Below are positions 50,747 to 58,872 of a DNA stretch of 64,000 nt, one piece after another. Positions within the stretch are counted from its first letter, which is position 1, and the number at the start of each line of letters is the position of its first letter. Source of the DNA: Bacteroidales bacterium (GTDB lineage Bacteria > Bacteroidota > Bacteroidia > Bacteroidales > UBA932); assembly GCA_017447815.1 (NCBI GenBank), contig JAFSMS010000019.1:62001-126000 (forward strand), written 5' to 3'. Under the pieces are notes generated by a model, which had not been told where the DNA came from, ran no database searches, and saw only the letters and a list, made by a program, of their open reading frames with translations. The translations under genes were made by a program, and so were the position numbers.

Positions 50747-52699
50747 TTACAGGGACATTTTGTAAACGGCCAGTCCGACATCCTGCATGTCTATGGCAAT
50801 GAGAACCTGATCGTCTTCCTGCCATACAGCGACATCCAACCCAGAGCCATTTCCAGTTGTATGTCCATTTCCTGTTATTTGTTCGAGAGCGACTGTGCTG
50901 GAAATACCTTTGTTGATGATTGTAAGCCAGTCATCGGTCAACGCGCCCTGTTTGATAACAAGGTATCCAGTAGCAAATCCATCTAAGCGGCATCCGTAAA
51001 TCACATAGCGTTTTCCCTTAAATTCTATGAAATTATGCCCCTCTGTTCCAGCATTCGTATTTACAGTCTCCCAAATTCCAGCCATTCGCTCACTTGCACT
51101 TAGAGGGACTGCTCCCCAAGTCGCATCCCAAAGCGTTGTACTGGCTTGTATATACCACCAACGTCCAAAAGCTCGGTTATTGGCTATTCCCCGTGAGATG
51201 TCGTCAGGGAAAGGATGATAAGAAGAAAATCCACTGTTAATGTTAGGATTCAGTTCAGATGTATTGATTCTATCTGTCAGAGTTGCAGAAGCTGCACTTA
51301 AACCACTTGCAAAAGGGAATGTCACAAAACCGTTGCCGTCCATAGCATGGTAAAAGAGCATACATTTCTCATAAGTTCCCCACAAAGTAAATGTATCACC
51401 AAAACGAGCACTGGAATAAGCTCTGTTGAGTTTTACAACACGAGGATCAGCTTCAATACCACCCACTTGATCATATACGTATAGGTTGATACCTTTTTCA
51501 GGACTGTTGCTTAACTGAGATACTATCAGAACCGGGGTACCGTCACTCTTCTTGACCACACGGGGGCAAGTAACAGCTCTGATACCGTCTGTAGTGATAG
51601 TTGTGTTGGGCAACATAGAATAAGATGCCGCCGATGAAGTCGTTTCGGCAATTTTAATTGCATAGATATTTTTACTCGTAGCATCGTTGGAGAAATCTGC
51701 AACGTACACGTTTGTTCCATCTATAGCAACATTGCGATCACCATTTGCACCACCACCCAAATATTGGGTAAACCAAGACGTCGTAGAATTTGGTGAAACA
51801 AGACTCCAAAGTTTAGTAACCTTCACCGGAATGTCAGCATCTTCGATTTTAACTTTGATAGGAAGAATGTTACCTGCACCAAGAGTAACATCATTTTTCA
51901 TTGTCAAAGTTTTAGTAATAGTGTAATTGGTGGTTGTAAGTGTTACTACAAGCGTACTTCCTGTTACAAAAGTCTGAGGAAGAACGCCAAACCATGTTGC
52001 CTGACCATCTGCAGTAGGTTGATAAGTATCTGCATCAAAAATAGCTTTTATGGTCTTCATTCCGCTACCGATTGTCCCCAAACCTGTAGGAGTAATACGG
52101 ACAGAAGGGCAAGGCCGATTATCACCATTATTCACAACTACAGTAACAAGTGTAGAATACTCACCTGAGAGCCTCTTACCCGTAGTTTCATCAGTAAAAC
52201 TGAACTTCAAGAAACCACCCAAACGCTTGAATCGGGCATCAATCGACTGAGTTCCCGTAGTGGTCACATCCAGAGCCTCGGACAAAAGGATGTCTGCTGC
52301 ACCATCGAACGAAGTAGGAGTAGGATGCTGTTCCTCAGGAATTTTCACCAGAGCACCCGTATCATTTGCACCACTGTCAGAATAAGGATAATATGCATAG
52401 TATGTACCAGCAGAAGCGAGGGAGCCAGAGAAGGAACCGGCCTCACCGTCGGCTTTCGTATTGGTAAACCGGACATTAACCTCATCAGAGCCGGTAAATA
52501 CGCCGATAGCGTCCGTAGCTTTCCACTTAGGAGTAGTACCTTCTACGTAGGTTTTGGTTTCAGGAGCGCCGGTATTAATCACCACTTTAATTCCCTCACT
52601 TTCCTGGGGAACTTCGGGCTTTTCGATTTCCTTGTTGCAGGAAACAAGTGTGGCTGCAGCAGCTGCAGCGAACATCATAATGGAAGTAAGTTTTTTCAT
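50747..52699 (-). CDS. Lipoprotein with fimbrillin-like N-terminus and propeller-like C-terminus
   Basis: A 650-residue lipoprotein (signal ending AATLVSC). Residues about 30-295 resemble the fimbrillin/Mfa-like family (KWKATDAIGVFTG, YYAYYPYSD, FKRLGGFLKFSF). The C-terminal 340 residues match the C-terminus of the 45577 protein: DRNVAIDGTNVYVADF, CPRVVKKSDGTPVLIVSQ, ARFGDTFTLWGTYE, and a similar ending in GLAVYKM. The gene is visibly richer in A and T than its neighbours, suggesting different ancestry. It starts 12 bp after the stop of a 50-residue peptide gene. It is probably surface-exposed. Confidence 0.75.
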   Translation of the reverse strand: MKKLTSIMMFAAAAAATLVSCNKEIEKPEVPQESEGIKVVINTGAPETKTYVEGTTPKWKATDAIGVFTGSDEVNVRFTNTKADGEAGSFSGSLASAGTYYAYYPYSDSGANDTGALVKIPEEQHPTPTSFDGAADILLSEALDVTTTGTQSIDARFKRLGGFLKFSFTDETTGKRLSGEYSTLVTVVVNNGDNRPCPSVRITPTGLGTIGSGMKTIKAIFDADTYQPTADGQATWFGVLPQTFVTGSTLVVTLTTTNYTITKTLTMKNDVTLGAGNILPIKVKIEDADIPVKVTKLWSLVSPNSTTSWFTQYLGGGANGDRNVAIDGTNVYVADFSNDATSKNIYAIKIAETTSSAASYSMLPNTTITTDGIRAVTCPRVVKKSDGTPVLIVSQLSNSPEKGINLYVYDQVGGIEADPRVVKLNRAYSSARFGDTFTLWGTYEKCMLFYHAMDGNGFVTFPFASGLSAASATLTDRINTSELNPNINSGFSSYHPFPDDISRGIANNRAFGRWWYIQASTTLWDATWGAVPLSASERMAGIWETVNTNAGTEGHNFIEFKGKRYVIYGCRLDGFATGYLVIKQGALTDDWLTIINKGISSTVALEQITGNGHTTGNGSGLDVAVWQEDDQVLIAIDMQDVGLAVYKMSL

Positions 52700-52711
52700 G
52701 ACAACAAGTTT

Positions 52712-52864
52712 TTAGAAAAGAAGGGGATCCAGTTCACCAAGATCATTTCCGGGCATGCCAGGATTGCCTAATGCGTCAGGTTCACCCGACCCTGTGAGCA
52801 CGGGGCTTTCGAATTCCAGTTTCATGGATTCGCAAAGCGGGGTTTCGTAATAATGTTTTTTCAT
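52712..52864 (-). CDS. Small peptide (50 aa) preceding the fimbrillin-propeller lipoprotein
   Basis: A 50-residue frame from ATG 52864 beginning MKKHYYETPLCESMKLEF and ending GNDLGELDPLLF, 12 bp upstream of the lipoprotein start and in the same transcript. It lacks a signal peptide. Its layout (basic start, aromatic residues, P-x-x-x-S-M/L segment, Gly/Asp-rich acidic tail ending in D-x-L-F with one extra L) parallels the 55-residue peptide at 55422, and similar short frames precede fimbrillin-like genes in other Bacteroidales. Function is unknown. Confidence 0.6.
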   Translation of the reverse strand: MKKHYYETPLCESMKLEFESPVLTGSGEPDALGNPGMPGNDLGELDPLLF

Positions 52865-52925
52865 TGTGTAAAAGTATTTTGTGTTATAATTATTGGCTTA
52901 ACCTTAACAAACACCACTGCCGCAA

Positions 52926-52944
52926 CTGTGGTGTACTGTGGTGT
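52926..52944 (-). promoter_or_regulatory. Operator-like direct repeat, copy C
   Basis: On the minus strand ACACCACAGTACACCACAG, two exact ACACCACAG blocks at a 10 bp period, beginning 8 bp after the TAATTTTG element at 52960-52953. The small peptide ATG follows about 60 bp later. Confidence 0.7.
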
Positions 52945-52952
52945 AACACCAG

Positions 52953-52983
52953 CAAAATTAATAAATCTGACAGAAAATCCAAA
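52953..52983 (-). promoter_or_regulatory. Promoter of the small peptide/fimbrillin-propeller unit
   Basis: TTTG (52983-52980), a 19 bp spacer and TAATTTTG (52960-52953) on the minus strand match the Bacteroidota consensus closely. The promoter lies just 22 bp beyond the end of the upstream phosphodiester glycosidase gene, so the two units are separately started. Confidence 0.75.
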
Positions 52984-53004
52984 GCATTCTGCCAGAAAAA
53001 TCAA

Positions 53005-55410
53005 TCAGCGAGCAAAAAATCCTATGGTGGACTTGACATTGCGGCTATTGGAGGTGAGTTCTCCCTGTTCCGAAACCTGCATCTGGGTGGAGCCGCCGCC
53101 GTCCAGATTCATGGCATAGGTGCAGCCAAGTCCTTTCATGATGCAGGCCATCCGGGTTTGCGTGACTCCGGATGTAACACAGACCAGATAAACCTTTCCG
53201 GCATCGTCATATCCCACGGCGGTACGGGCACGGGACGACCCGTAAATATTGCCCGAAGTAGTCTCCCACAGTTCATAATTGGTATAGTACACCCCCGTTT
53301 TCACCTTATCTTCCGACACACAAACCTTCCCGTCATAGAGGAGCATCGGCCCGGTGGAGAGGGCTTCCTGCGGGGCCCAGGACTGTTTGGGACCGGGACC
53401 GGCCGATGCACTTACCTGCGGGTACAATGCAGTTCCAGCAGGGATGGGGCGGTCGAAGAAATACGCCGTTCCGTCCACAAGCGAACACCAGTATGCCCCC
53501 GGAGTACCGTCAGCCCCGACGCCCAGGATGGCACGGGTCACAGGCTGCCAGTCACTGTAGGAGTTACCGTAACTGCGACAAGCCGAGATGCCGTCATCCG
53601 AGAAATTGTTGTAACGGAGCCCGCCGCCCGTATAAGCCAGGCCGATATTCCCCTGCGTCCCGAATATCTGCCCGTTCACCAGTACCAGGGCTCCGCTGGA
53701 AGATAGTTGCGAAGCCATGGAAAGGGCGTCAGCCTTGCCCATGGGCGCATTGTTCACGCCCAGGCGCACAGGACTGGACGAAGAGACATCGGCCACGGCG
53801 CAGAAACCGTTGTAACTGCCATCGGCCTTGAAACTGAAGATGTCGATGGCGGTGGAAGGGGATGAAAGCGCCGTCTTGGCGATGGAACTGCCCGACGGCG
53901 AGGCCGCCAGCGTAAGTTGCTGCACCGGGCTATAGACATAGTTTCCGGCCGAAGGATCGTAGCAATAGGCCCGCACATAGCACTTTTCACCTACCCGGAG
54001 GATAGATGCCGGAACGCATTGAATGAAATTCACCGTTCCGGTGGTGCCGATGACAGGTCCGGGCAACTTGCCCGCTGCTCCCACCAGGCCGCAAGTGGGC
54101 GTAGAAGAAGAATAACTGTAAATAAGGCCATGCTCCACCGCCGTGGAAGAAACGCCGGTGATGGTGTAATCCACGATGAAGTTATAGTAATTCTCGGCCG
54201 TACTGTTCACCGTAACCGTCATTCCGCTCACAGAGGCGTTGATGGTCACATCCTCCAGCCAAGTGATGGGAGAATCAGCATACTGGCTGTCGGCAGCACA
54301 GGAGGCCGATACACCCAGGTCGTAACTGGCGCCCGTGGTGAGGCCGGTGAACGTGTAGTCGTAACTGCCGTACTGGCCGGCTCCCGTATTGAGGCTCCCC
54401 ACCTGGGTTCCCTCACCCATCTCAGCAGCGTCACGGAGATAGAATTTATAGGTATCGCGCTTGCCGGAGGTGCAGGAGAAGGAGATTTTGGCCGCCCCCT
54501 CTCCGGTTTGCCCGCCGGAAGAGATGGTGGGCGCCAGCAGTTCGGTCCCGCTTACCGTGTTGGAGGCACGGTCGTCCGACACCGTCCAGTTCTTTTTGAT
54601 GAGATTAATGTTGGCGTTACGCTTCACATCCAGCGCCTTGGAGGACGAATAGCGGTTGAATCCGTTGGAAGAATTGTAGAAAGTGACGTCGAATCCCTGG
54701 CTGTAGTTGCCGGGGTACACAACGGCGTAGAAGCGCTTTCCTGCCGTGCCTGCAGGAACGGTCACATCCACGTAATTCTTGGAAGCGGTAGTGGCCGACA
54801 CTTCAGGTTCTCCGTCGTTGTAACGGATGCTGGCCGGCCCGCTCATGGCCACCGAGGCGTCGCGGCTCTGAATGCGCACACGCGTAATATAATTGCCGGG
54901 GACAAGGAAGGAAAGGATGGCCCCGACATTCTTGAAATGAAGAATACCGGTATTCTCTACGGCAGAGGCATTTACCCGGGCCATGGAAAGGGCGGCTTCT
55001 GCAGCGAAACTGTTCTCAACACCTGTCTGAACAGTGGGCAACGAGGCCTGCAGCGTGCCGCTGGTCGCCACCAGGCGGGCTTCGTCATCAGCGGGATACA
55101 AGGCATAATAGTAGTCATTGGAACTCGCAGGGGTAAGACCGGTAAAAACGGCTTTCCGTCCATCGTCCTGCACAGATTCCACCTGGAAAGCGCTTCCCGG
55201 GGCTCCGGCAGAGGCAAAAAGCGTAACGGCATCCGATGCGCTCCAAATGATGCCATAATCCACGCCGAGAGTAGTTTTGGTAGGCTCATTTTCCTGAACG
55301 CCCACCAAACGCAAGGAAAGAAGATGATTCTCCGGCTCCAACGCAGCGGAGTTGCAAGCACAAACGAGAAAGGCACACAGCCACAGCAAAGCATGAATCT
55401 TTTTCATCAT
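53005..55410 (-). CDS. Lipoprotein with fimbrillin-like N-terminus and phosphodiester glycosidase (NAGPA-type) C-terminus
   Basis: An 801-residue lipoprotein (signal ending LVCAC). Residues about 25-270 are fimbrillin/Mfa-like (IIWSASDAVTLFAS, YYYALYPADDE). Fibronectin-like segments follow (about 285-520). The C-terminal roughly 270 residues are a phosphodiester glycosidase domain related to the enzyme that uncovers mannose-6-phosphate (NAGPA), with LVLVNGQIFG, the ARTAVGYDDAGKVYLV stretch and the hallmark NLDGGGSTQM. It would cleave sugar-phosphate diesters outside the cell. It follows a 55-residue peptide gene and has an operator copy upstream. Confidence 0.8.
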   Translation of the reverse strand: MMKKIHALLWLCAFLVCACNSAALEPENHLLSLRLVGVQENEPTKTTLGVDYGIIWSASDAVTLFASAGAPGSAFQVESVQDDGRKAVFTGLTPASSNDYYYALYPADDEARLVATSGTLQASLPTVQTGVENSFAAEAALSMARVNASAVENTGILHFKNVGAILSFLVPGNYITRVRIQSRDASVAMSGPASIRYNDGEPEVSATTASKNYVDVTVPAGTAGKRFYAVVYPGNYSQGFDVTFYNSSNGFNRYSSSKALDVKRNANINLIKKNWTVSDDRASNTVSGTELLAPTISSGGQTGEGAAKISFSCTSGKRDTYKFYLRDAAEMGEGTQVGSLNTGAGQYGSYDYTFTGLTTGASYDLGVSASCAADSQYADSPITWLEDVTINASVSGMTVTVNSTAENYYNFIVDYTITGVSSTAVEHGLIYSYSSSTPTCGLVGAAGKLPGPVIGTTGTVNFIQCVPASILRVGEKCYVRAYCYDPSAGNYVYSPVQQLTLAASPSGSSIAKTALSSPSTAIDIFSFKADGSYNGFCAVADVSSSSPVRLGVNNAPMGKADALSMASQLSSSGALVLVNGQIFGTQGNIGLAYTGGGLRYNNFSDDGISACRSYGNSYSDWQPVTRAILGVGADGTPGAYWCSLVDGTAYFFDRPIPAGTALYPQVSASAGPGPKQSWAPQEALSTGPMLLYDGKVCVSEDKVKTGVYYTNYELWETTSGNIYGSSRARTAVGYDDAGKVYLVCVTSGVTQTRMACIMKGLGCTYAMNLDGGGSTQMQVSEQGELTSNSRNVKSTIGFFAR

Positions 55411-55421
55411 TCAATCTCCTA

Positions 55422-55589
55422 TCAGAAAAGGTTGATGTCAAAGCCTCCCATCACCCCGAAACCATCATACTCGATGGGGTTCTCATAATTTTCACCGGTG
55501 GGGCTTCCGGCCAAAAGGGCCGGCTGCGCGGAAAGGATCATCAGTGACTGCGCCATAGGAATCACATAAGGTTTTTTCTTTCTTTCCAT
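55422..55589 (-). CDS. Small peptide (55 aa) preceding the phosphodiester glycosidase lipoprotein
   Basis: A 55-residue frame from ATG 55589, beginning MERKKKPYVIPMAQSLMIL and ending GVMGGFDINLF, 11 bp before the lipoprotein start. Its central part (LSAQPALLAGSPTGE) is hydrophobic rather than a classic signal peptide. Spacing, position and overall layout match the 50-residue peptide at 52712, supporting that both are real genes. The ATG lies 1 bp after operator copy D, so its leader is very short. Confidence 0.6.
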   Translation of the reverse strand: MERKKKPYVIPMAQSLMILSAQPALLAGSPTGENYENPIEYDGFGVMGGFDINLF

Positions 55590-55590
55590 A

Positions 55591-55609
55591 CTGTGTTGCG
55601 CTGTGGTGT
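55591..55609 (-). promoter_or_regulatory. Operator-like direct repeat, copy D
   Basis: On the minus strand ACACCACAGCGCAACACAG, three changes relative to copy C, all in the centre and second half. It starts 8 bp after the TATATTTG element, the same spacing as copy C, and ends 1 bp before the small peptide ATG. It also lies upstream of the divergent polA promoter. Confidence 0.6.
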
Positions 55610-55613
55610 TCGT

Positions 55614-55646
55614 TTTGCAAATATAAGATTATTTTTTGTACCTTTG
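55614..55646 (+). promoter_or_regulatory. polA promoter
   Basis: TTTG (55614-55617), a 21 bp spacer and TACCTTTG (55639-55646) lie 18 bp upstream of the polA ATG. The -33 element abuts the opposite strand's -7 element, so the divergent promoters cannot easily be used at once. Confidence 0.65.
55618..55625 (-). promoter_or_regulatory. -7 element of the small peptide/phosphodiester glycosidase unit
   Basis: TATATTTG on the minus strand, 28 bp upstream of the ATG at 55589, with operator copy D between them. Confidence 0.6.
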
Positions 55647-55664
55647 AAGGGATTGTATGGAAAA

Positions 55665-58307
55665 ATGAACAAACTCTTCCTCATAGACGGGCATGCGCTG
55701 GTATTCAAGATGTACTATGCCTTCCTGCGCCGGCCCATGATCAACACCAAGGGGGCGGACATGTCCATCCTCTACGGGTTTACCAAATACCTGCTGGAAC
55801 TCATTGATAAAGAGAAGCCCACGCATCTTGCGGTGGCGTTCGACCCGCCCGGCGGCACGTTCCGGAACCAGATGTACCCGGCCTACAAGGGCACGCGCCC
55901 TCCTACCCCGCAACTGGTCATCGACGCCCTGAAGCCGCTTACGGAACTGGTGCAGAGCATGAACATCCCGGTCCTGACGGTCCCCGGATTCGAGGCCGAC
56001 GACGTCATCGGTTCCCTCGCCGCGCAAAATGCCGGCGAAGCGCTGGACGTGTACATGGTGACCCCGGACAAGGACTACGGGCAACTCATCGGCCCGCATG
56101 CCTTCCAGTACAAGCCCGGCAAGAGCGGGACGGATGCCGAAATCTGGGGCATCCCCGAACTCTGTGCCAAATGGGGCATTTCGGAACCCTCCCAGGTCAT
56201 TGACATGCTGGCCATCTGCGGCGACACGGCCGACAATGTGCCCGGTGTCAAGGGGGTCGGGGAAGTGGGTGCCGCCAAACTCATCGCCAAATACGGGACG
56301 CTGGAAAATATCTACGCCCACATCGGGGAACTTCCGCCCAAACAGCAGGCCCTGTTTCGGGAAGCCCAGCCGCACATGGCCCTCTCCAAGGCTCTTGTGA
56401 CCATCAAAACGGACATGTCGCTGCCCGTGACACAGGCCGATATGCGCTACTCCGGAGCCTTCCAGCCCCGGATCCGGGAACTGTTCGACCTTTACGAATT
56501 CCAGTCGCTCAAAAAATATTTGAAATCCTTCGATGCAAAAGCGCCTCAGGATGACAGCGTTCAGTCTGAAGACAGTCATGCTGAGCGATGCAAAGAAATC
56601 CTTTCCGTGCAGGAAGCATCGGCCCGGGAAGTGATGGACGCCGCCAAGGCCGAAGGGGCCGTCGGCCTTATTACGGAGGCCTGGAACCCGGGAATCTTTG
56701 CCCCGCTGAAACGCCTGATCCTTGCCGCGGAGAAAAAAGTCTGCATCCTGAAGGACGCCTCCGAGGTCCGGGAAATGCTGGAAGATGCCGCCATCGCCAA
56801 ATACGGGGCCGACCTGAAAGGACAGGCCCATATCCTCGCGCAGGCCGGCATCCGGCTGCAAGGAACCTGGAACGACATCAAACTCATGCACTATGTCCTG
56901 AATCCGGAGCGCAGCCACGAGATCGGCGCCCTGGCCCAAACCTACCTGGGCGTTTCCCTGGACGAAGCGGCCTCTGAAAGCACCGGTTCCCTCTTCGATG
57001 ACAATCCGGAGCCTTCCCGCCTCCAGGAAGCCGTCATCCTGGTGCCGCTCGGAGAAAAACTGCGGAAACAACTCCCGCCCTTCTATGACAACATGGAGGA
57101 GCCGCTGGCCAAAGTGCTCACCCGGATGGAACGGGACGGCGTCAAAGTGGACCTGGGGGTTATCCGCCATTTTGCGGACGGGCTGCGCAAGGAACTCTCG
57201 GAACGGGAAATCCGCATCCGGGAAATGGCCGGTGAGCCTTCGCTCAACATCTCTTCTCCCAAGCAGGTGGGTGATGTCCTGTTCGAGAAACTCCGGCTGG
57301 ACCCGAAAGCCAAAAAGAGCGGTTCGAAGGGACAGTACTCCACCGACGAAGCCACCCTCCTGGCCATCGCCGACCGGCATCCCATCGTAGATGAAATCCT
57401 GGAATTCCGGGCTGTCAAGAAATTGCTTTCCACATACATCGAGCCTTTCCCCACCTATATTTCCGAAGTGGACGGACGCGTACACACCACGTTCAATCAG
57501 GCGCTTACCGCCACCGGACGGCTTTCTTCCTCCAATCCCAACCTGCAGAATATCCCCATCCGCACCGAGCGCGGCAAGGAAATCCGCAAGGCCTTCGTTC
57601 CGGGAACACCGGGAGGAGTCATCATGTCGGCCGATTACTCCCAGATCGAACTGCGCATCATGGCGCACCTGAGTGCGGACGAGCACCTGACCCAGGCCTT
57701 CCGGGAAGGGGTGGACGTACATGCCGCCACCGCCGCCAAGATTTTCGGCATCCCGGTATCGGAAGTCACCCGGGAGCAGCGCGGCATGGCCAAGACCGCC
57801 AACTTCGGCATCATGTACGGCATTTCTTCCTTCGGCCTGGCCCAGCGGCTGCATTTGTCCCGTGCAGACGCCAAGAAACTGATCGAAGACTATTTCGCCT
57901 CCTTCCCTTCCATCCGCTCATTCATCGACGGGAGCATCGCTTTCGCCAGGGAGAACGGTTATGTGCAGACGCTCTTCGGCCGGCGCCGCTACCTGCCGGA
58001 CATCAACGCCCACAACGCCAATGTCCGCTCCCTCGCCGAGCGGAATGCGGTGAATGCCCCCATCCAGGGGACATCGGCCGATATCATCAAACTGGCCATG
58101 ATCGGGGTGTACCGCCGGATGAAAGAGGCGGGGCTGCGGAGCAGGATGGTGCTTCAAATCCACGATGAACTGGTGTTCGACGCCCTGCCCGAAGAAGTAC
58201 CCGCGCTCAAGGCTCTGGTCACCGAGGTCATGGAGCATGTCATCGAACTGTCGGTTCCGCTCACCGTGGAATGTTCCTCGGGAATCAACTGGCTGGAAGC
58301 CCATTAA
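55665..58307 (+). CDS. polA: DNA polymerase I
   Basis: An 880-residue DNA polymerase I that fills gaps and removes primers. The N-terminal 5' nuclease domain (about 1-290) has LIDGHALVFKMYYAF, AFDPPGGTFR and PGFEADDVIG. A linker (about 294-315) is encoded by an interspersed repeat. The 3'-5' exonuclease region (about 325-450) is degenerate: the usual D-x-E motif is not evident at GLITEAWNPG. The polymerase domain is intact, with motif A (SADYSQIELRIMA), motif B (RGMAKTANFGIMYG) and motif C (QIHDELVFD). ATG 55665 is chosen because the open frame upstream crosses the promoter. Confidence 0.94.
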   Translation: MNKLFLIDGHALVFKMYYAFLRRPMINTKGADMSILYGFTKYLLELIDKEKPTHLAVAFDPPGGTFRNQMYPAYKGTRPPTPQLVIDALKPLTELVQSMNIPVLTVPGFEADDVIGSLAAQNAGEALDVYMVTPDKDYGQLIGPHAFQYKPGKSGTDAEIWGIPELCAKWGISEPSQVIDMLAICGDTADNVPGVKGVGEVGAAKLIAKYGTLENIYAHIGELPPKQQALFREAQPHMALSKALVTIKTDMSLPVTQADMRYSGAFQPRIRELFDLYEFQSLKKYLKSFDAKAPQDDSVQSEDSHAERCKEILSVQEASAREVMDAAKAEGAVGLITEAWNPGIFAPLKRLILAAEKKVCILKDASEVREMLEDAAIAKYGADLKGQAHILAQAGIRLQGTWNDIKLMHYVLNPERSHEIGALAQTYLGVSLDEAASESTGSLFDDNPEPSRLQEAVILVPLGEKLRKQLPPFYDNMEEPLAKVLTRMERDGVKVDLGVIRHFADGLRKELSEREIRIREMAGEPSLNISSPKQVGDVLFEKLRLDPKAKKSGSKGQYSTDEATLLAIADRHPIVDEILEFRAVKKLLSTYIEPFPTYISEVDGRVHTTFNQALTATGRLSSSNPNLQNIPIRTERGKEIRKAFVPGTPGGVIMSADYSQIELRIMAHLSADEHLTQAFREGVDVHAATAAKIFGIPVSEVTREQRGMAKTANFGIMYGISSFGLAQRLHLSRADAKKLIEDYFASFPSIRSFIDGSIAFARENGYVQTLFGRRRYLPDINAHNANVRSLAERNAVNAPIQGTSADIIKLAMIGVYRRMKEAGLRSRMVLQIHDELVFDALPEEVPALKALVTEVMEHVIELSVPLTVECSSGINWLEAH
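56545..56605. repeat. Interspersed palindromic repeat inside polA
   Basis: CTCAGGATGAC (56545-56555) and GTCATGCTGAG (56575-56585) form an 11 bp inverted repeat with one mismatch, enclosing the smaller palindrome TTCAGTCTGAA (56560-56570). The following CGATGCAAAGAAATC extends the match to the reverse complement of the repeat at 11940-11963. It keeps the polA frame and encodes the linker after the 5' nuclease domain. Confidence 0.7.
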
Positions 58308-58317
58308 TTGACTGATT

Positions 58318-58872
58318 ATGAAGTATTTGAACTATTCCGAAAAAGAATTGGTGGAAATGGCTATCGGCGGCGACCAGATGGCTTACCGGGCCTTGTACCA
58401 GATTCACGAGCCGTCGGTCCGCGGCAGGGTAAGCGGCTATTTCCAGTGGAAGGCCGACGCTGATGACGTGGTCACGGAAAGTTTTCAGAAAGCCTTTTCG
58501 GCACTGCGCAGTTTCGATACCTCCCGGGAACTGCGCCCCTGGCTCCTGACCATCGCCAGCCGGACCGCCCTGGACCATCTTTCCTCCATCCACCGGGAAG
58601 ACGAGAAGAAAGAAGGGAGCGAAAATGCCCAACTCACGGACTTTACGCCCGAGGAAGAGATTATCAACGACGAAGTCCATCAGCGCCTGATGGGCTACAT
58701 CGACGAACTGCCCTCGCTGTATAAGGATGTGATGATCAAATATATGATAGAAGAACTGGAATATGAAGAGATCGCGAAGGAACTGGACCTGGAACTCAAT
58801 ACGGTGCGCACGCGCATCCGCCGGGGCAAGCAGCACCTGGCCAAAATGATGCTGAGGGGGGAAGTGGAATGA
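58318..58872 (+). CDS. ECF-type RNA polymerase sigma factor
   Basis: A 184-residue sigma-70 family factor of the extracytoplasmic function type. Region 2 spans about residues 10-85 (ALYQIHEPSVRGRVSGYF, DADDVVTESFQKAF, LRPWLLTIASRTALDHL), and region 4 about 125-178 (LPSLYKDVMIKYMIEELEYEEIAKEL in outline, NTVRTRIRRGKQHL). No anti-sigma gene follows; instead rsmG overlaps its stop by 4 bp. It is thus likely constitutive or controlled by expression level. Its target promoters are unknown. Confidence 0.9.
   Translation: MKYLNYSEKELVEMAIGGDQMAYRALYQIHEPSVRGRVSGYFQWKADADDVVTESFQKAFSALRSFDTSRELRPWLLTIASRTALDHLSSIHREDEKKEGSENAQLTDFTPEEEIINDEVHQRLMGYIDELPSLYKDVMIKYMIEELEYEEIAKELDLELNTVRTRIRRGKQHLAKMMLRGEVE

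Noticed and set aside
55629..57854. A 741-codon open frame antisense to polA
   Set aside because: The PolA motifs on the plus strand are unambiguous and the antisense product is low-complexity.
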